Assembly (NCBI RefSeq): GCF_000513275.1
Contig: NZ_CBVJ010000020.1
Location: forward strand, 29,735 to 93,734
DNA from: Paenibacillus gorillae
Lineage (GTDB): Bacteria > Bacillota > Bacilli > Paenibacillales > Paenibacillaceae
Length of the DNA stretch: 64,000 nt
Direction of reading: 5' to 3'
Shown: one piece after another, positions 1 through 8,876 of the stretch
How positions within the stretch are numbered: position 1 is the first letter of the stretch
Layout: each line of letters opens with the position of its first letter
Translations under genes and position numbers: made by a program
The notes under the pieces: model-generated
The model's database searches: none
Told to the model about the DNA's origin: nothing
The model's input: the letters and a program-made list of their open reading frames with translations, nothing else

Positions 1-1
1 T

Positions 2-379
2 GAGCCTATTCAATATGCCGGTTTTTGGATACGGGGTACGGCACTCGTGATAGATTCCGTCATCATTTACGGTGTATCACAGCTTTTAATTTCATTGGGG
101 AACTGGGGAGGACAAACAATCCCTTGGCTAATGACAGCTTATATGCTCGTAATGACACTGCTATCTGGCAGAACGATAGGCAAGTGGATGCTGGGAATTA
201 AAGTGATCCGGCAGGATGGCCGAAAGCTGTCATTCTGGAATGTGCTTTTGCGGGAAACAGTCGGCAGATGGCTGTCAGCTGTAATTTTATGTATCGGATT
301 TATTTTAGCCGGATTTGACGGACGTAAACGGGCTTTGCATGACCATATCGCTCAAACCTATGCCGTTAGAAACAGATAA
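2..379 (+). CDS. RDD family membrane protein, 5' end outside the window
   Basis: The reading frame stays open to the left edge, so the first in-frame GTG at 47 is not the true start. Codons from position 2 read EPIQYAGFWIRGTALVIDSV, a typical RDD domain opening with the Arg in the first membrane helix followed by Asp. Later come two hydrophobic segments and the conserved GKWMLGIKVI loop, and the domain ends with HDHIAQTYAV, as RDD proteins do. RDD proteins are small polytopic membrane proteins, some implicated in ion or solute exchange; the substrate cannot be told here. The stop lies 14 bases before the ABC ATPase start, so it is probably co-transcribed with the exporter. Confidence 0.85.
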   Translation, partial: EPIQYAGFWIRGTALVIDSVIIYGVSQLLISLGNWGGQTIPWLMTAYMLVMTLLSGRTIGKWMLGIKVIRQDGRKLSFWNVLLRETVGRWLSAVILCIGFILAGFDGRKRALHDHIAQTYAVRNR

Positions 380-393
380 GGAGGAACGAAGCG

Positions 394-1311
394 ATGTTAC
401 AGACAGCAGCTATTGAAGTGCGGAATGTTACGAAATCCATTGCAGGAAAAACAATCGTAAAAGACTTGTCTTTCACCGTGCAAGCGGGCGAAATCTATGG
501 CTTCCTAGGACCCAATGGAGCAGGCAAAACGACAACCATTCGCATGATGGTTGGGCTTATATCCATCGGCAAGGGAGATATACGAATCGGCGGAAGCAGT
601 ATTCGAACGGCTAGAGGCAAAGCGCTGGAGCAGATCGGAGCCATCGTCGAAAATCCCGAATTGTACAAGGAGATGAGCGGGAGGCAAAATTTGAAGCATT
701 ATGCGAACATGAGCAGCAAACCGGTCTCGAACAAAAGAATAGAGGAGGTTGTCCGCCTCGTGCAATTGGGAGAAGCAATCGACCGGAAAGTCAAAACCTA
801 TTCACTGGGCATGCGCCAGCGTCTAGGAATTGCTCAAGCGATTCTTCATCGGCCCTCGATTCTCATTCTTGATGAGCCGACAAACGGATTAGACCCGGCA
901 GGCATTCGCGAGCTCCGGCAATATTTGCAGCAGTTAGCGAAGACAGAAGGGATGGCCGTCATCGTCTCCAGCCATTTGATTGCAGAGATTGAGCTTTTAT
1001 GCGACCGGGTCATCATTATTCAGAAGGGCCAGTTGGTCGCCGAACGATCTTTGAAGGAAATAGACGGGGATGGGAAGGTGACTGTAGATCTTGAAGTTAC
1101 TGATCCTGAAAGGGCGGCAATGCTGCTTAAACCAAGCGTTGTTTATTCTAACAGCGGCAGTAATATCATGTCCGTAAGAGTAATGAAAGAAGAGATTCCG
1201 GGTCTTGTATCGGATTTGGTTCAGCATGGCATCGGTATTGTACAAGTGACCATAAGAACAGCAAAGCTGGAGGAACTATTTCTCGAATTGACGCAGGGGG
1301 GGAGATCATGA
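394..1311 (+). CDS. ABC transporter ATP-binding protein (BcrA/NatA type)
   Basis: This is the cytoplasmic ATPase of an ABC-2 type exporter, 305 aa. Visible motifs are Walker A GPNGAGKTT at about residues 39-47, the signature YSLGMRQR at about 136-143, Walker B ILILDEP at about 156-162 and the H-loop SSH near 192. The roughly 85-residue C-terminal tail after the nucleotide-binding domain is typical of BcrA, NatA and lantibiotic-immunity ATPases. The ATG follows a GGAGG ribosome site. It overlaps the permease start by 4 bases, so the two are translationally coupled. Peptide antibiotic or ion export is plausible given the adjacent two-component system, but the substrate is unknown. Confidence 0.93.
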   Translation: MLQTAAIEVRNVTKSIAGKTIVKDLSFTVQAGEIYGFLGPNGAGKTTTIRMMVGLISIGKGDIRIGGSSIRTARGKALEQIGAIVENPELYKEMSGRQNLKHYANMSSKPVSNKRIEEVVRLVQLGEAIDRKVKTYSLGMRQRLGIAQAILHRPSILILDEPTNGLDPAGIRELRQYLQQLAKTEGMAVIVSSHLIAEIELLCDRVIIIQKGQLVAERSLKEIDGDGKVTVDLEVTDPERAAMLLKPSVVYSNSGSNIMSVRVMKEEIPGLVSDLVQHGIGIVQVTIRTAKLEELFLELTQGGRS

Positions 1312-2069
1312 GATTTATGCGGCTGATTTCAAACGAGCTGTTGAAGCTGCATGTCAGGAGGAAAAACTATCTATTTGGCGTTTTTTTACTGGCGCTTACT
1401 ATAGCTGCAGGACTCATTATGAAACAAACGATGCATGGCTTAACCGGGTTTGAATTTGCTGCCAAGCTGCAGCCGGTTCTAAATTATCCGATTCTATTAT
1501 TTATGATCATTTATGGCGCGCAGACGATTGCGGAAGAGTTCAAGGAAGGAACGATCAAGCAACTGCTTATACGCCCGCCAAGCCGCTCCGTCATTTTATT
1601 GTCCAAATATGCTACGGGTGTATCGGTATTGTTCGGAGTTCTGCTATTTTCCTGTCTGGCAAGCGTCGTTACGGGCCTTGTGTTATTTGAAAATGGCGGC
1701 GATTATACACTGCTGACTGTCATCAAAGTGTATTTGTATGCGATACCGGGCGATTTGTTTTATTTTACACTGGCCCTATTGATAGGCACGGCTGTAACGA
1801 GCGTCCCGTTTGCATTGTCGCTGTCTATCATTCTCCAGCTAGTCGGCGGAGGGATAAGCGCGATCATTGCCAAATACGGATGGTCCAAATATGTGGTGCT
1901 CAATCATTTGAATTTGAAGCATTTCGATTCAGATCCGCACATCGGCGGGACTGGAGCCGCTCCTTATCCTGATATTAATTTATATGGCTCGTTGTTGATT
2001 AACGTTGTTTATCTAGCGGCGTTTCTCGGGATCGCCTGTTATGTTTTTTACCGTAAAGAGGTAAAATAA
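1308..2069 (+). CDS. ABC-2 type transporter permease
   Basis: A 253-aa integral membrane protein with about six hydrophobic segments: residues about 20-38, 58-72, 105-128, 140-160, 165-190 and 228-245. The segment AEEFKEGTIKQLLIRPPSR after the second helix is the hallmark cytoplasmic loop of ABC-2 permeases of the BcrB/NatB/YhgE type. The ATG overlaps the ATPase stop (ATGA), as expected for subunits made together. It presumably forms the export channel with the preceding ATPase. The family is clear; the transported compound is not. Confidence 0.9.
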   Translation: MRFMRLISNELLKLHVRRKNYLFGVFLLALTIAAGLIMKQTMHGLTGFEFAAKLQPVLNYPILLFMIIYGAQTIAEEFKEGTIKQLLIRPPSRSVILLSKYATGVSVLFGVLLFSCLASVVTGLVLFENGGDYTLLTVIKVYLYAIPGDLFYFTLALLIGTAVTSVPFALSLSIILQLVGGGISAIIAKYGWSKYVVLNHLNLKHFDSDPHIGGTGAAPYPDINLYGSLLINVVYLAAFLGIACYVFYRKEVK

Positions 2070-2088
2070 GGCGGAGAGGAGCGGAATT

Positions 2089-2802
2089 ATGACCTATTCG
2101 ATACTGTTAATAGAAGATGATCATGAAATTATTGAGCTTTTAAAATTGTATTTGGAACCGGAGTATAACGTACACGAAGCTGCAAATGCGCAGATTGCAC
2201 TGGATAAAATAAAATCTTACAGCTATGATCTAGCCATCGTCGATGTGATGCTGCCGGGCATTGACGGCTTCCAATGGGTCAGGACGATCCGCCATTCGCA
2301 TTATTTTCCCGTCCTGTTTCTATCAGCGAGGAGTCAGGAAAGTGATAAAATTTTGGGACTTAGTGTCGGGGCGGACGATTATATGACGAAGCCGTTCAAT
2401 CCGCTCGAAGTCGTTGCGAGGGTGCAGGCGTTGCTCCGCAGGGTGCATCAATTCGATACAGTTGCAGTGGACAAAACAGAGGTAGAGGCAGAACGGCTGG
2501 AAGCGGGAGAACTCGTACTGGATACGAAAAGCTGCACGCTGTACCTGACCGGACAGCCTGTTCCTCTAACGTCTACGGAATACAAAATTTTAGCGCTGCT
2601 GATGGGCAATTCCGGCCGCGTCCTCACGCGGAAAAAGATTTATGAGGCGGTATGGGATGATGCCTTTGCCTATGATGATAATACGATCATGGTTCATTTG
2701 AGCAACCTGCGCGAAAAAATCGAGCCTCATCCGAAAAACCCTTCCTACATTAAAACAATTAGAGGGCTGGGATATAAATTTGAAGCGCCTGTTCAGCATT
2801 AG
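2089..2802 (+). CDS. OmpR/PhoB family response regulator
   Basis: A 237-aa two-component regulator. The receiver domain has the acidic pair at residues 10-11, phosphoacceptor Asp52 within VDVMLPGIDGF, and Lys101 in the MTKPF loop. A winged-helix DNA-binding domain occupies about residues 135-235 and ends with the typical RGLGYKF strand. It lies 19 bases after the ABC permease and overlaps the downstream kinase by 23 bases. It therefore probably regulates this ABC/RDD module in response to the kinase signal, possibly cell-envelope stress (inference). Confidence 0.94.
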   Translation: MTYSILLIEDDHEIIELLKLYLEPEYNVHEAANAQIALDKIKSYSYDLAIVDVMLPGIDGFQWVRTIRHSHYFPVLFLSARSQESDKILGLSVGADDYMTKPFNPLEVVARVQALLRRVHQFDTVAVDKTEVEAERLEAGELVLDTKSCTLYLTGQPVPLTSTEYKILALLMGNSGRVLTRKKIYEAVWDDAFAYDDNTIMVHLSNLREKIEPHPKNPSYIKTIRGLGYKFEAPVQH

Positions 2803-4220
2803 AAAAAGGTGGCGGTTGCATACGTCGCTCATATTCGATTTTTTCTTTTTTAATCTATTTCTGATGCTCGTTGTGTTGATTTGCTTTATTGCCGGTATCA
2901 TTTATGTGTTTCAGAACGCACAAACCTCGGAGACGATGAATGCAAGCGCCGCCTCATTTTTTGGAGTCCCAGAAACCCAGCGAATATAGCATGGGGTGGC
3001 TGGAGAAGCACGGCGGCTGGCTGGAGGAGTTAGATGACGGGTTTCGCGTTATCGGCTCGAAGGGGAAGAAGGGCGATGACAAAACCTTTTACACGCGGGA
3101 TGAATTATTCGCATTGCTTGAGAACGGAGAGAAACAGTCCTACTATTATTCAATTGCGGCAATGGATAGCTACAGCCCGCCCCATTATTTGCTGATGAAA
3201 CTGCCCCGGGAACAGGTTTCCATCCAAAAAAATATGGCATCCCATCCTTTGTTGGACGAGGAGGATCGGACGTTTCCGCTCTACCGGGTGAAAATATTTT
3301 TCTATGGCTCTATTGCTGCCATTTTGTTTTTTATTTTTCTTTACAGCTACTGGGTAGCCAGACGCATTAAAAAGCCGCTGGATACGGTTGCCGCCGGATT
3401 GAAGCGCATGACGCACGGGGATTATAGCACCCGAATCGACGTTCATGCAGAGAAGGAATTTAAGCAAATCAGCGACACTTTCAATTATATGGCAAGCGTT
3501 ATTGAAAGCTCTGCAGAAGAGAAACGGCTGCTGGAAGAAAGTAAGGAACGGCTCATTATCGATTTATCGCATGATCTTAAGACACCGATTACGAGCATTC
3601 AAGGATTTTCCCAAGCTTTAATGGAAGGGAAAGTAGAGGATAGTGACAGGCAAAACCGCTATTTGAACTATATTTACAATAAATCAAATCAAGTGACCGC
3701 TTTAATAGAAAGCATGCTGGAGCTGTTGAAGCTTAATTCGCCGGATCATCCTTTAAAGCTGGCTAAGCACGATGTGGGTGACTTTTTGCGGGAGTCCGTC
3801 GCGGAAATGTACGGCGATATCGAAAGAAACGGGTTCGAGCTGTGGATGGACATCCCTGATAGAACCATGACAGCTGTATTCGATGCTGAGGCGTTTAGCC
3901 GGATCATAGCAAACCTTTTGGCTAATGCTTTGAAATATAATCCGCCGGGAACGAGACTGAGGATAGCGCTTAAGGAAGAGGAGGCTTTCGTCCGGATCGA
4001 AATCGGCGATTCCGGTATTGGCATTCCAGAGCAATTAAAGTCAAAGCTGTTCGATCCCTTCGTAAGAGGGGATGAATCCCGCAGCAGGGAAGGCGAAGGC
4101 GGTCTAGGCCTTGGGCTTTCTATTGCGAAGAAACTGGCTGAGAAAATGGGCGGCACTCTAACTCTGAGCGAGTCGGCTGAAGACGCAACCCTCTTCGTTA
4201 TTTCGTTAACGAAAAAATAA
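2780..4220 (+). CDS. Sensor histidine kinase, reading frame broken by a one-base shift
   Basis: Two frames together give one HAMP-type sensor kinase of about 479 aa. The first starts at TTG 2780 and encodes a cytoplasmic N-terminus and a membrane helix (about residues 17-45). It then runs off frame and stops at 2989. The second frame carries the extracytoplasmic region, a second helix, HAMP (RRIKKPLDTVAAGLKRM), the H-box SHDLKTPITS, the N-box NLLANALKYN, and the G-boxes GDSGIGIP and GLGLGLSIAKKL. Removing one T from the T6 run at 2957-2962 joins them as SFLESQKPSEYS. Either the base is a sequencing error or the kinase is a recent pseudogene; the catalytic part is intact. It is the partner of the overlapping response regulator. 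Confidence 0.85.
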
Positions 4221-4265
4221 TAATGCGGGGGGAAAACGCAGAAAGAAAGCCAGGTAGTTTGTAGC

Positions 4266-4464
4266 GTTAAGGCCCTGACAGGGTCTTAAGGTGGGGAAAA
4301 TGAAGTGTTCAGGGCGGGATAAGACCCCGGGAGGGTCTTATCCTTAACCGAACGCGCGAAAACGGTGAAGAAGGCAGGTGAGTCTGCAGGGCTAAGACCC
4401 TCGGAGGGTCTTATTATGTGAAAAAGGAAGCGTAGAGAACGAGTTAAAGTCCTGAGAGGGTCTT
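4266..4464. repeat. Four copies of a short palindrome built on AAGACCC / GGGTCTT
   Basis: Copies lie at 4266-4290, 4317-4343, 4393-4413 and about 4443-4466. The shared half-site is GGGTCTTA. Copy 2 is a perfect 11-bp inverted repeat around a 5-base loop. Copy 3 is a perfect 10-bp inverted repeat around one base. In copy 1 the only arm mismatch is a G:T pair, which would still pair in RNA. Copy 4 keeps the right arm but its left arm has decayed. Start-to-start spacing is irregular (roughly 50-75 bases), unlike CRISPR. They may be REP-like elements, decoy terminators or protein-binding sites. Confidence 0.75.
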
Positions 4465-4495
4465 ATCTTAATAAAATGTATGTACTCGCACAATA

Positions 4496-4524
4496 AGCCG
4501 GTCGCATATCCCATGCGCCCGGCT
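4496..4524 (-). terminator. comM: Terminator-like hairpin after comM
   Basis: AGCCGG (4496-4501) pairs with CCGGCT (4519-4524), and CGCAT (4503-4507) pairs with ATGCG (4513-4517), leaving one mismatch and a 5-base loop. It lies 32 bases past the comM stop. On the minus strand it is followed only by TATTGTG, so it is a weak intrinsic terminator, or simply a stem between convergent genes. Confidence 0.5.
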
Positions 4525-4555
4525 ATTAGCATTACTCAAGCAAGTGGTCAGCCAA

Positions 4556-6121
4556 TTAGCCGTTCAGCCTCCGGTATTGAATCGCTTCGGCCACATGCTG
4601 TGCCTCTACGGTATCGCAGCCTTCAACGTCCGCGATAGTACGCGACAGCCGCAGGATGCGGTCATAGGCACGCATGCTGATGCCAAGCGCCTCTAACGCA
4701 TTTTCGAGCAGGTCGCGAGCCTCTGGAAGCAACTTAATGGAGCGGCGGAGCGAAGCGCCAGAGAGGCGTGTATCGGGACGCAGTCCTTGCGAAGCCAAGC
4801 GATGGGCTTGACGCTCCCTTGCAGACAAAACCAGCTGGCGCATATGTGCGGAGTCCATCCTGGTATTTCCGCTGATAGGGGAAGTACCACCCTGTTGTTC
4901 AGTAGGCCTGGGAATTTCGAGCTGGAGATCGATCCGGTCGAGCAGCGGCCCGGACAGCTTGGCGCGGTAGCGGGAGATGACGGCGTCGCTGCAGATGCAG
5001 CGTTTCTCCGTCGTTTCATGCCCGGAATAGCCGCATGGGCAAGGGTTGTAGGAAACGGCGAGCATGAGCCGTGCGGGAAAATGAAATACCGCTTTCGATC
5101 TCGCGATTGTCACAATGCCGTCCTCCAGCGGTTGTCTCATCACTTCCAGCACCTGTCGTGAAAACTCCGGCAGCTCGTCGAGGTATAGCACGCCCCGATG
5201 GGCCAGTGTTACTTCTCCCGGCTTTGGCACAGAGCCGCCGCCGATGAGTCCGCCAGCGGAAATCGTATGATGCGGCGAACGGAAGGGTACCGTCTGGATA
5301 AGGCCCTGAGCATCGGTCGACAGCTTGCCAGCCGCACTGTAAATTTTCGTAACCTCCAGCGCCTCAGCCTCGGTCAAAGGGGGTAAAATACCGGGAAGAC
5401 GCCGGATCATCATCGTCTTTCCTGTTCCTGGCGGGCCAGAGAAGAGCAGGTTATGTTTGCCTGCCGCAGCAACAATGAGTGCCCGCTTGGCATGCTGCTG
5501 ACCGATGACATCGCTATAGTCGCCGAAAGACTCAGACTGGGCGAATGTCGTGCTTCCGGCGACGGAATCCCGGGAATCCGTCTGCTGAATATAGCGGAGA
5601 GCATCCCAGCCCTCACCAGTACCGCCTCCGCGCAGCTCGGCGAGCGAGTTCAAGGCATAAAGCTCCATGCCCCCGATCCATGCTGCTTCCTTGGCGTTGC
5701 CTTGAGGCAGCAGCACCTTGAGGATGCCGCTGCGTTTGGCCTGCTCAATCATAGCCAGTACACCGGCAACAGGACGCAGCAGACCGTTCAGCGACAGCTC
5801 GCCAATCAGTATCGTTTCCTCGAACGGCTTGCCGCTGATTTGATCGCTAGCCGTCAAGATGCCTGCAGCGATAGCCAGATCAAAGGCCGTTCCTTCCTTT
5901 CGCATGTCTGCCGGAGCAAGATTGACCGTGATCCGGTCCATCGGGAAAGTAAACCCGCTGTTCTTGATAGCGGCACGAACCCGCTCCACCGATTCTCTCA
6001 CGGCAGGATCGGGCAATCCGACGATATTGACTTGCGGCAGGCCGTTTGCGATATCCACTTCAACCAATATGCTTTTCCCCTCAACACCGAGCACACTGCT
6101 GCTTCGCATTACGCTGAACAT
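4556..6121 (-). CDS. comM: ComM/YifB family Mg-chelatase-like AAA ATPase
   Basis: A 521-aa protein if started at ATG 6121, which has GGAGGTG upstream and gives the family N-terminus beginning MFSVMRSSSVLGVEG. An upstream in-frame start would add 100 residues with no family resemblance. An N-terminal Lon-protease-like fold is followed by Walker A GPPGTGKT, Walker B GVLYLDELPEF, a Cys-rich loop NPCPCGYSGHETTEKRC, and a C-terminal Mg-chelatase domain with LSGPLLDRIDL. In Gram-negative bacteria ComM is a hexameric helicase promoting branch migration during natural transformation; its role in Bacillota is less certain. It is the only minus-strand gene, and dprA, another transformation gene, lies about 3 kb away. 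Confidence 0.92.
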   Translation of the reverse strand: MFSVMRSSSVLGVEGKSILVEVDIANGLPQVNIVGLPDPAVRESVERVRAAIKNSGFTFPMDRITVNLAPADMRKEGTAFDLAIAAGILTASDQISGKPFEETILIGELSLNGLLRPVAGVLAMIEQAKRSGILKVLLPQGNAKEAAWIGGMELYALNSLAELRGGGTGEGWDALRYIQQTDSRDSVAGSTTFAQSESFGDYSDVIGQQHAKRALIVAAAGKHNLLFSGPPGTGKTMMIRRLPGILPPLTEAEALEVTKIYSAAGKLSTDAQGLIQTVPFRSPHHTISAGGLIGGGSVPKPGEVTLAHRGVLYLDELPEFSRQVLEVMRQPLEDGIVTIARSKAVFHFPARLMLAVSYNPCPCGYSGHETTEKRCICSDAVISRYRAKLSGPLLDRIDLQLEIPRPTEQQGGTSPISGNTRMDSAHMRQLVLSARERQAHRLASQGLRPDTRLSGASLRRSIKLLPEARDLLENALEALGISMRAYDRILRLSRTIADVEGCDTVEAQHVAEAIQYRRLNG

Positions 6122-6386
6122 AACAAAAAACACCTCCAAATAGATGGATGAAGGTGCTTCCTCACGTCCAATTCGACTAATACAGTATAAACAAATCAGG
6201 TAGTACAGCTGTTGTATCCATAATAAAGGATGACAGAAATAACTGTCAATATTATGGATGTTTTTCAATATAAAAGCATTGATGGAGCGCGGTTCGTACA
6301 TAATAATAACCATAGCACTGTCGAATCGGTGTCGTTTAATCTCATTTCGAGATGAAATCCATATCAAAAAACCAAAACCGGAAGGC

Positions 6387-6415
6387 TCGAAATCTAACAG
6401 GAAAGATGCTACAAT
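6387..6415 (+). promoter_or_regulatory. sucC: Predicted SigA promoter of sucCD
   Basis: A weak -35 TCGAAA (6387-6392) lies 17 bases before a good -10 TACAAT (6410-6415), about 60 bases upstream of the sucC ATG. Assigned from consensus and spacing only. Confidence 0.5.
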
Positions 6416-6436
6416 AGTCAAGGATTGTGTACCTAT

Positions 6437-6450
6437 GACTGAATTCAGTC
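6437..6450. promoter_or_regulatory. Perfect 14-bp palindrome between the promoter and sucC, candidate operator
   Basis: GACTGAATTCAGTC reads identically on both strands and lies about 22 bases downstream of the predicted -10, just before the ribosome site of sucC. This is where a dimeric repressor would block transcription. It matches no operator I can name with confidence. Confidence 0.45.
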
Positions 6451-6473
6451 GGTGAAATGGAGGATTTCAAACA

Positions 6474-7634
6474 ATGAATATCCATGAGTATCAAGGCAAA
6501 GAGGTCCTGAAACAGTATGGTGTAGCTGTTCCGGAAGGTAAAGTAGCATTCTCCGTTGACGAAGCGGTAGAAGCGGCAAAAGCGCTGGGCACGCCAGTCG
6601 TTGTCGTGAAAGCGCAAATTCATGCGGGCGGACGCGGCAAAGCCGGCGGCGTTAAAGTAGCAAAAAGCTTGGACGAAGTCCGTACATATGCCAGCGAAAT
6701 TCTTGGCAAAGTGCTTGTGACTCACCAGACAGGTCCAGAAGGCAAAGAAGTTAAGCGCTTGCTTATCGAGCAAGGCTGCGACATCAAGAAAGAATATTAC
6801 ATTGGCGTAGTTGTGGACCGCGAGACGGGACGCGTCGTCATGATGGGTTCGGAAGAAGGCGGCACGGAAATCGAAGAAGTAGCTGCACATTCTCCGGAGA
6901 AAATCTTCAAAGAAGTAATCGATCCAGCGATTGGCCTGCAAGTATTCCAAGCTCGCAAGCTGGCTTATGCCATCAACATTCCTAATGAGCTGGTTAACAA
7001 AGCGGTTAAATTCATGATTGCTCTCTATACAGCATTCGTTGAGAAGGATTGCTCGATTGCCGAGATCAATCCGCTCGTCGTTACTGGCGACGGCAACGTC
7101 ATGGCGCTTGATGCCAAATTGAACTTTGATTCCAACGCGCTGTACCGCCGCAAAGATATCGTGGCACTTCGCGATCTGGAAGAAGAAGATGCGAAAGAAA
7201 TCGAAGCATCCAAGTACGACCTGAGCTATATCGCACTTGAAGGCAACATCGGCTGCATGGTTAACGGCGCTGGTCTTGCTATGGCTACGATGGACATCAT
7301 TAAATACTATGGCGGCGACCCTGCCAACTTCCTCGACGTTGGGGGCGGTGCGACGAAAGAGAAAGTAACGGAAGCTTTCAAAATCATCCTGTCCGATGAG
7401 AACGTAAAAGGTATTTTCGTTAACATTTTCGGCGGCATCATGCGTTGCGACGTCATCGCGGAAGGCGTAATTGCAGCTGCGAAAGAGCTTGGTCTGGATC
7501 GTCCGCTTGTCGTTAGACTTGAAGGCACGAACGTAGATCTGGGCAAAAAAATGTTGAACGAATCGGGACTGAACATTGTAGCGGCGGACTCTATGGCAGA
7601 CGGCGCACAAAAAATTGTCGCTCTCGTGAAATAA
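6474..7634 (+). CDS. sucC: Succinate-CoA ligase (ADP-forming), beta subunit
   Basis: SucC, 386 aa, is the nucleotide-binding subunit of succinyl-CoA synthetase in the TCA cycle, which couples succinyl-CoA to succinate with substrate-level phosphorylation. The ATP-grasp domain starts [17 protein letters not shown] and contains the Gly-rich [16 protein letters not shown] loop. The CoA-ligase domain has GGGATKEKV and [13 protein letters not shown]. Length and sequence match Bacillus SucC closely. The ATG has GGAGG 8 bases upstream. sucD follows 41 bases later, so the two make one transcript. Confidence 0.97.
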   Translation: MNIHEYQGKEVLKQYGVAVPEGKVAFSVDEAVEAAKALGTPVVVVKAQIHAGGRGKAGGVKVAKSLDEVRTYASEILGKVLVTHQTGPEGKEVKRLLIEQGCDIKKEYYIGVVVDRETGRVVMMGSEEGGTEIEEVAAHSPEKIFKEVIDPAIGLQVFQARKLAYAINIPNELVNKAVKFMIALYTAFVEKDCSIAEINPLVVTGDGNVMALDAKLNFDSNALYRRKDIVALRDLEEEDAKEIEASKYDLSYIALEGNIGCMVNGAGLAMATMDIIKYYGGDPANFLDVGGGATKEKVTEAFKIILSDENVKGIFVNIFGGIMRCDVIAEGVIAAAKELGLDRPLVVRLEGTNVDLGKKMLNESGLNIVAADSMADGAQKIVALVK

Positions 7635-7675
7635 ATTACGCGTACGAGAATTCATTAACGGGGATGTGAAATTCG

Positions 7676-8611
7676 ATGAGCATTTTGGTCAATAAAGATA
7701 CAAAAGTCATCACGCAAGGGATCACAGGCGCTACTGGTCTGTTCCATACAAAAGGCGCATTGGAATACGGCACGCAGATGGTTGGCGGCGTAACTCCAGG
7801 CAAAGGCGGCACGAACGTCGACATCACGCTTGAAAACGGCTCCGTCGTATCGCTTCCAGTATTTAATACAGTAGGACAAGCGGTTGCTGCTACTGGTGCT
7901 ACTGCATCGGTTATTTATGTCCCTCCTGCATTTGCAGCTGATTCCATCTTGGAAGCTGTAGACGCAGGTCTTGATCTTGTCATCTGTATTACAGAGGGCA
8001 TTCCAGTTCTGGACATGGTCAAAGTGAAACGTTACATGGAAGGCAGCAAAACAACGCTGATCGGACCAAACTGCCCTGGCGTTATTACGCCGGATGAATG
8101 CAAAATCGGCATCATGCCGGGCTACATTCATGCAAAAGGCCACGTTGGCGTCGTTTCCCGCTCCGGAACGCTTACTTATGAAGCGGTTCATCAGCTGACG
8201 ACCCGCGGTATCGGCCAATCTTCCGCAGTCGGCATCGGCGGCGACCCGGTTAAAGGCTCCGAGTTCATCGACATCTTGAGCAAATTCAATGACGACCCTG
8301 ATACTTATGCGGTTATCATGATCGGCGAAATTGGCGGCACGGCAGAAGAAGAAGCTGCGCAGTGGGTTAAAGCGAACATGAAAAAACCGGTTGTCGGCTT
8401 CATTGGCGGTGCAACAGCACCTCCAGGAAAACGTATGGGTCATGCTGGCGCGATTATCTCCGGCGGTAAAGGTACGGCTGCAGAGAAAATCGAAACGCTG
8501 GAAGCTTGCGGTATCCGCGTAGCGCCAACGCCTTCCGAAATGGGCTCCACGCTTGTTGCTGTACTGGAAGAGCAAGGCCTGCTTGAAAAATGCACAAACG
8601 TAGCGAAATAA
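7676..8611 (+). CDS. sucD: Succinate-CoA ligase, alpha subunit
   Basis: SucD, 311 aa, binds CoA and carries the phosphohistidine intermediate. The N-terminal Rossmann fold has [18 protein letters not shown] and [10 protein letters not shown]. The catalytic region has [14 protein letters not shown] and the active-site His in [10 protein letters not shown]. It is normal length for the family. It is paired with sucC and followed by a strong intrinsic terminator, which ends the sucCD operon. Confidence 0.97.
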   Translation: MSILVNKDTKVITQGITGATGLFHTKGALEYGTQMVGGVTPGKGGTNVDITLENGSVVSLPVFNTVGQAVAATGATASVIYVPPAFAADSILEAVDAGLDLVICITEGIPVLDMVKVKRYMEGSKTTLIGPNCPGVITPDECKIGIMPGYIHAKGHVGVVSRSGTLTYEAVHQLTTRGIGQSSAVGIGGDPVKGSEFIDILSKFNDDPDTYAVIMIGEIGGTAEEEAAQWVKANMKKPVVGFIGGATAPPGKRMGHAGAIISGGKGTAAEKIETLEACGIRVAPTPSEMGSTLVAVLEEQGLLEKCTNVAK

Positions 8612-8646
8612 TGGAGCTTGGCTTCTATAAGCAAGACCGATAAGGT

Positions 8647-8693
8647 AAGCAACCTATCAATCCCCCTATAGGGGATAGATAGGTTGCTTTTTT
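8647..8693 (+). terminator. Intrinsic terminator after sucD
   Basis: A long stem: AAGCAACCTATC (8647-8658) pairs with GATAGGTTGCTT (8678-8689), and an inner ATCCCC/GGGGAT stem continues it. A run of six T follows. It lies about 35 bases past the sucD stop. Confidence 0.93.
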
Positions 8694-8876
8694 ATGTTCA
8701 AGGCTTGAATTGCGGGCAGTATTCTGCCGATTTTCCAGTCGCTCTTCACTATTGTCCCGCGAGCGGCATGCAAAGAAGTTGTTTTCTATTATGACAGGTC
8801 GACTTGCATTCTGAGGCGCTGTAACGCACAATAGGTAAGAATGCAGGCCGAACCTCCTTATGAGAGGGTTGGTCCT

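Larger units (their letters stand above)
4221..4555. other. Intergenic region with palindromic repeats and a terminator-like hairpin
   Basis: No coding sequence is credible here. The stretch holds four related palindromes (4266-4464) and, next to the end of comM, a hairpin at 4496-4524. It separates the plus-strand two-component module from the minus-strand comM, so transcription converges on it from both sides. Confidence 0.7.
6122..6473. other. Intergenic region between divergent comM and sucC
   Basis: This 352-base AT-rich gap must hold control signals for both genes. On the plus strand it holds a SigA-like promoter (6387-6415) and a perfect palindrome (6437-6450). I saw no confident promoter for comM, though TATACT reading leftwards at 6184-6189 could be a -10. 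No coding frame is convincing. Confidence 0.6.

Noticed and set aside
4266..4464. CRISPR array
   Set aside because: Repeat units are short palindromes with irregular spacing, spacers are not uniform, and no cas genes are present.
5453..6151. A 232-codon plus-strand open frame over comM
   Set aside because: Antisense to the well-supported comM frame.
6122..6421. 100-residue N-terminal extension of ComM
   Set aside because: It lacks family similarity and lies upstream of the GGAGGTG ribosome site of ATG 6121.
6342..7655. A 437-codon open frame on the minus strand
   Set aside because: It lies wholly antisense to sucC, has no family motif, and arises from the codon bias of the real gene.
7655..8575. 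A 306-codon minus-strand open frame over sucD
   Set aside because: Antisense shadow of sucD; no ribosome site or recognisable domain.
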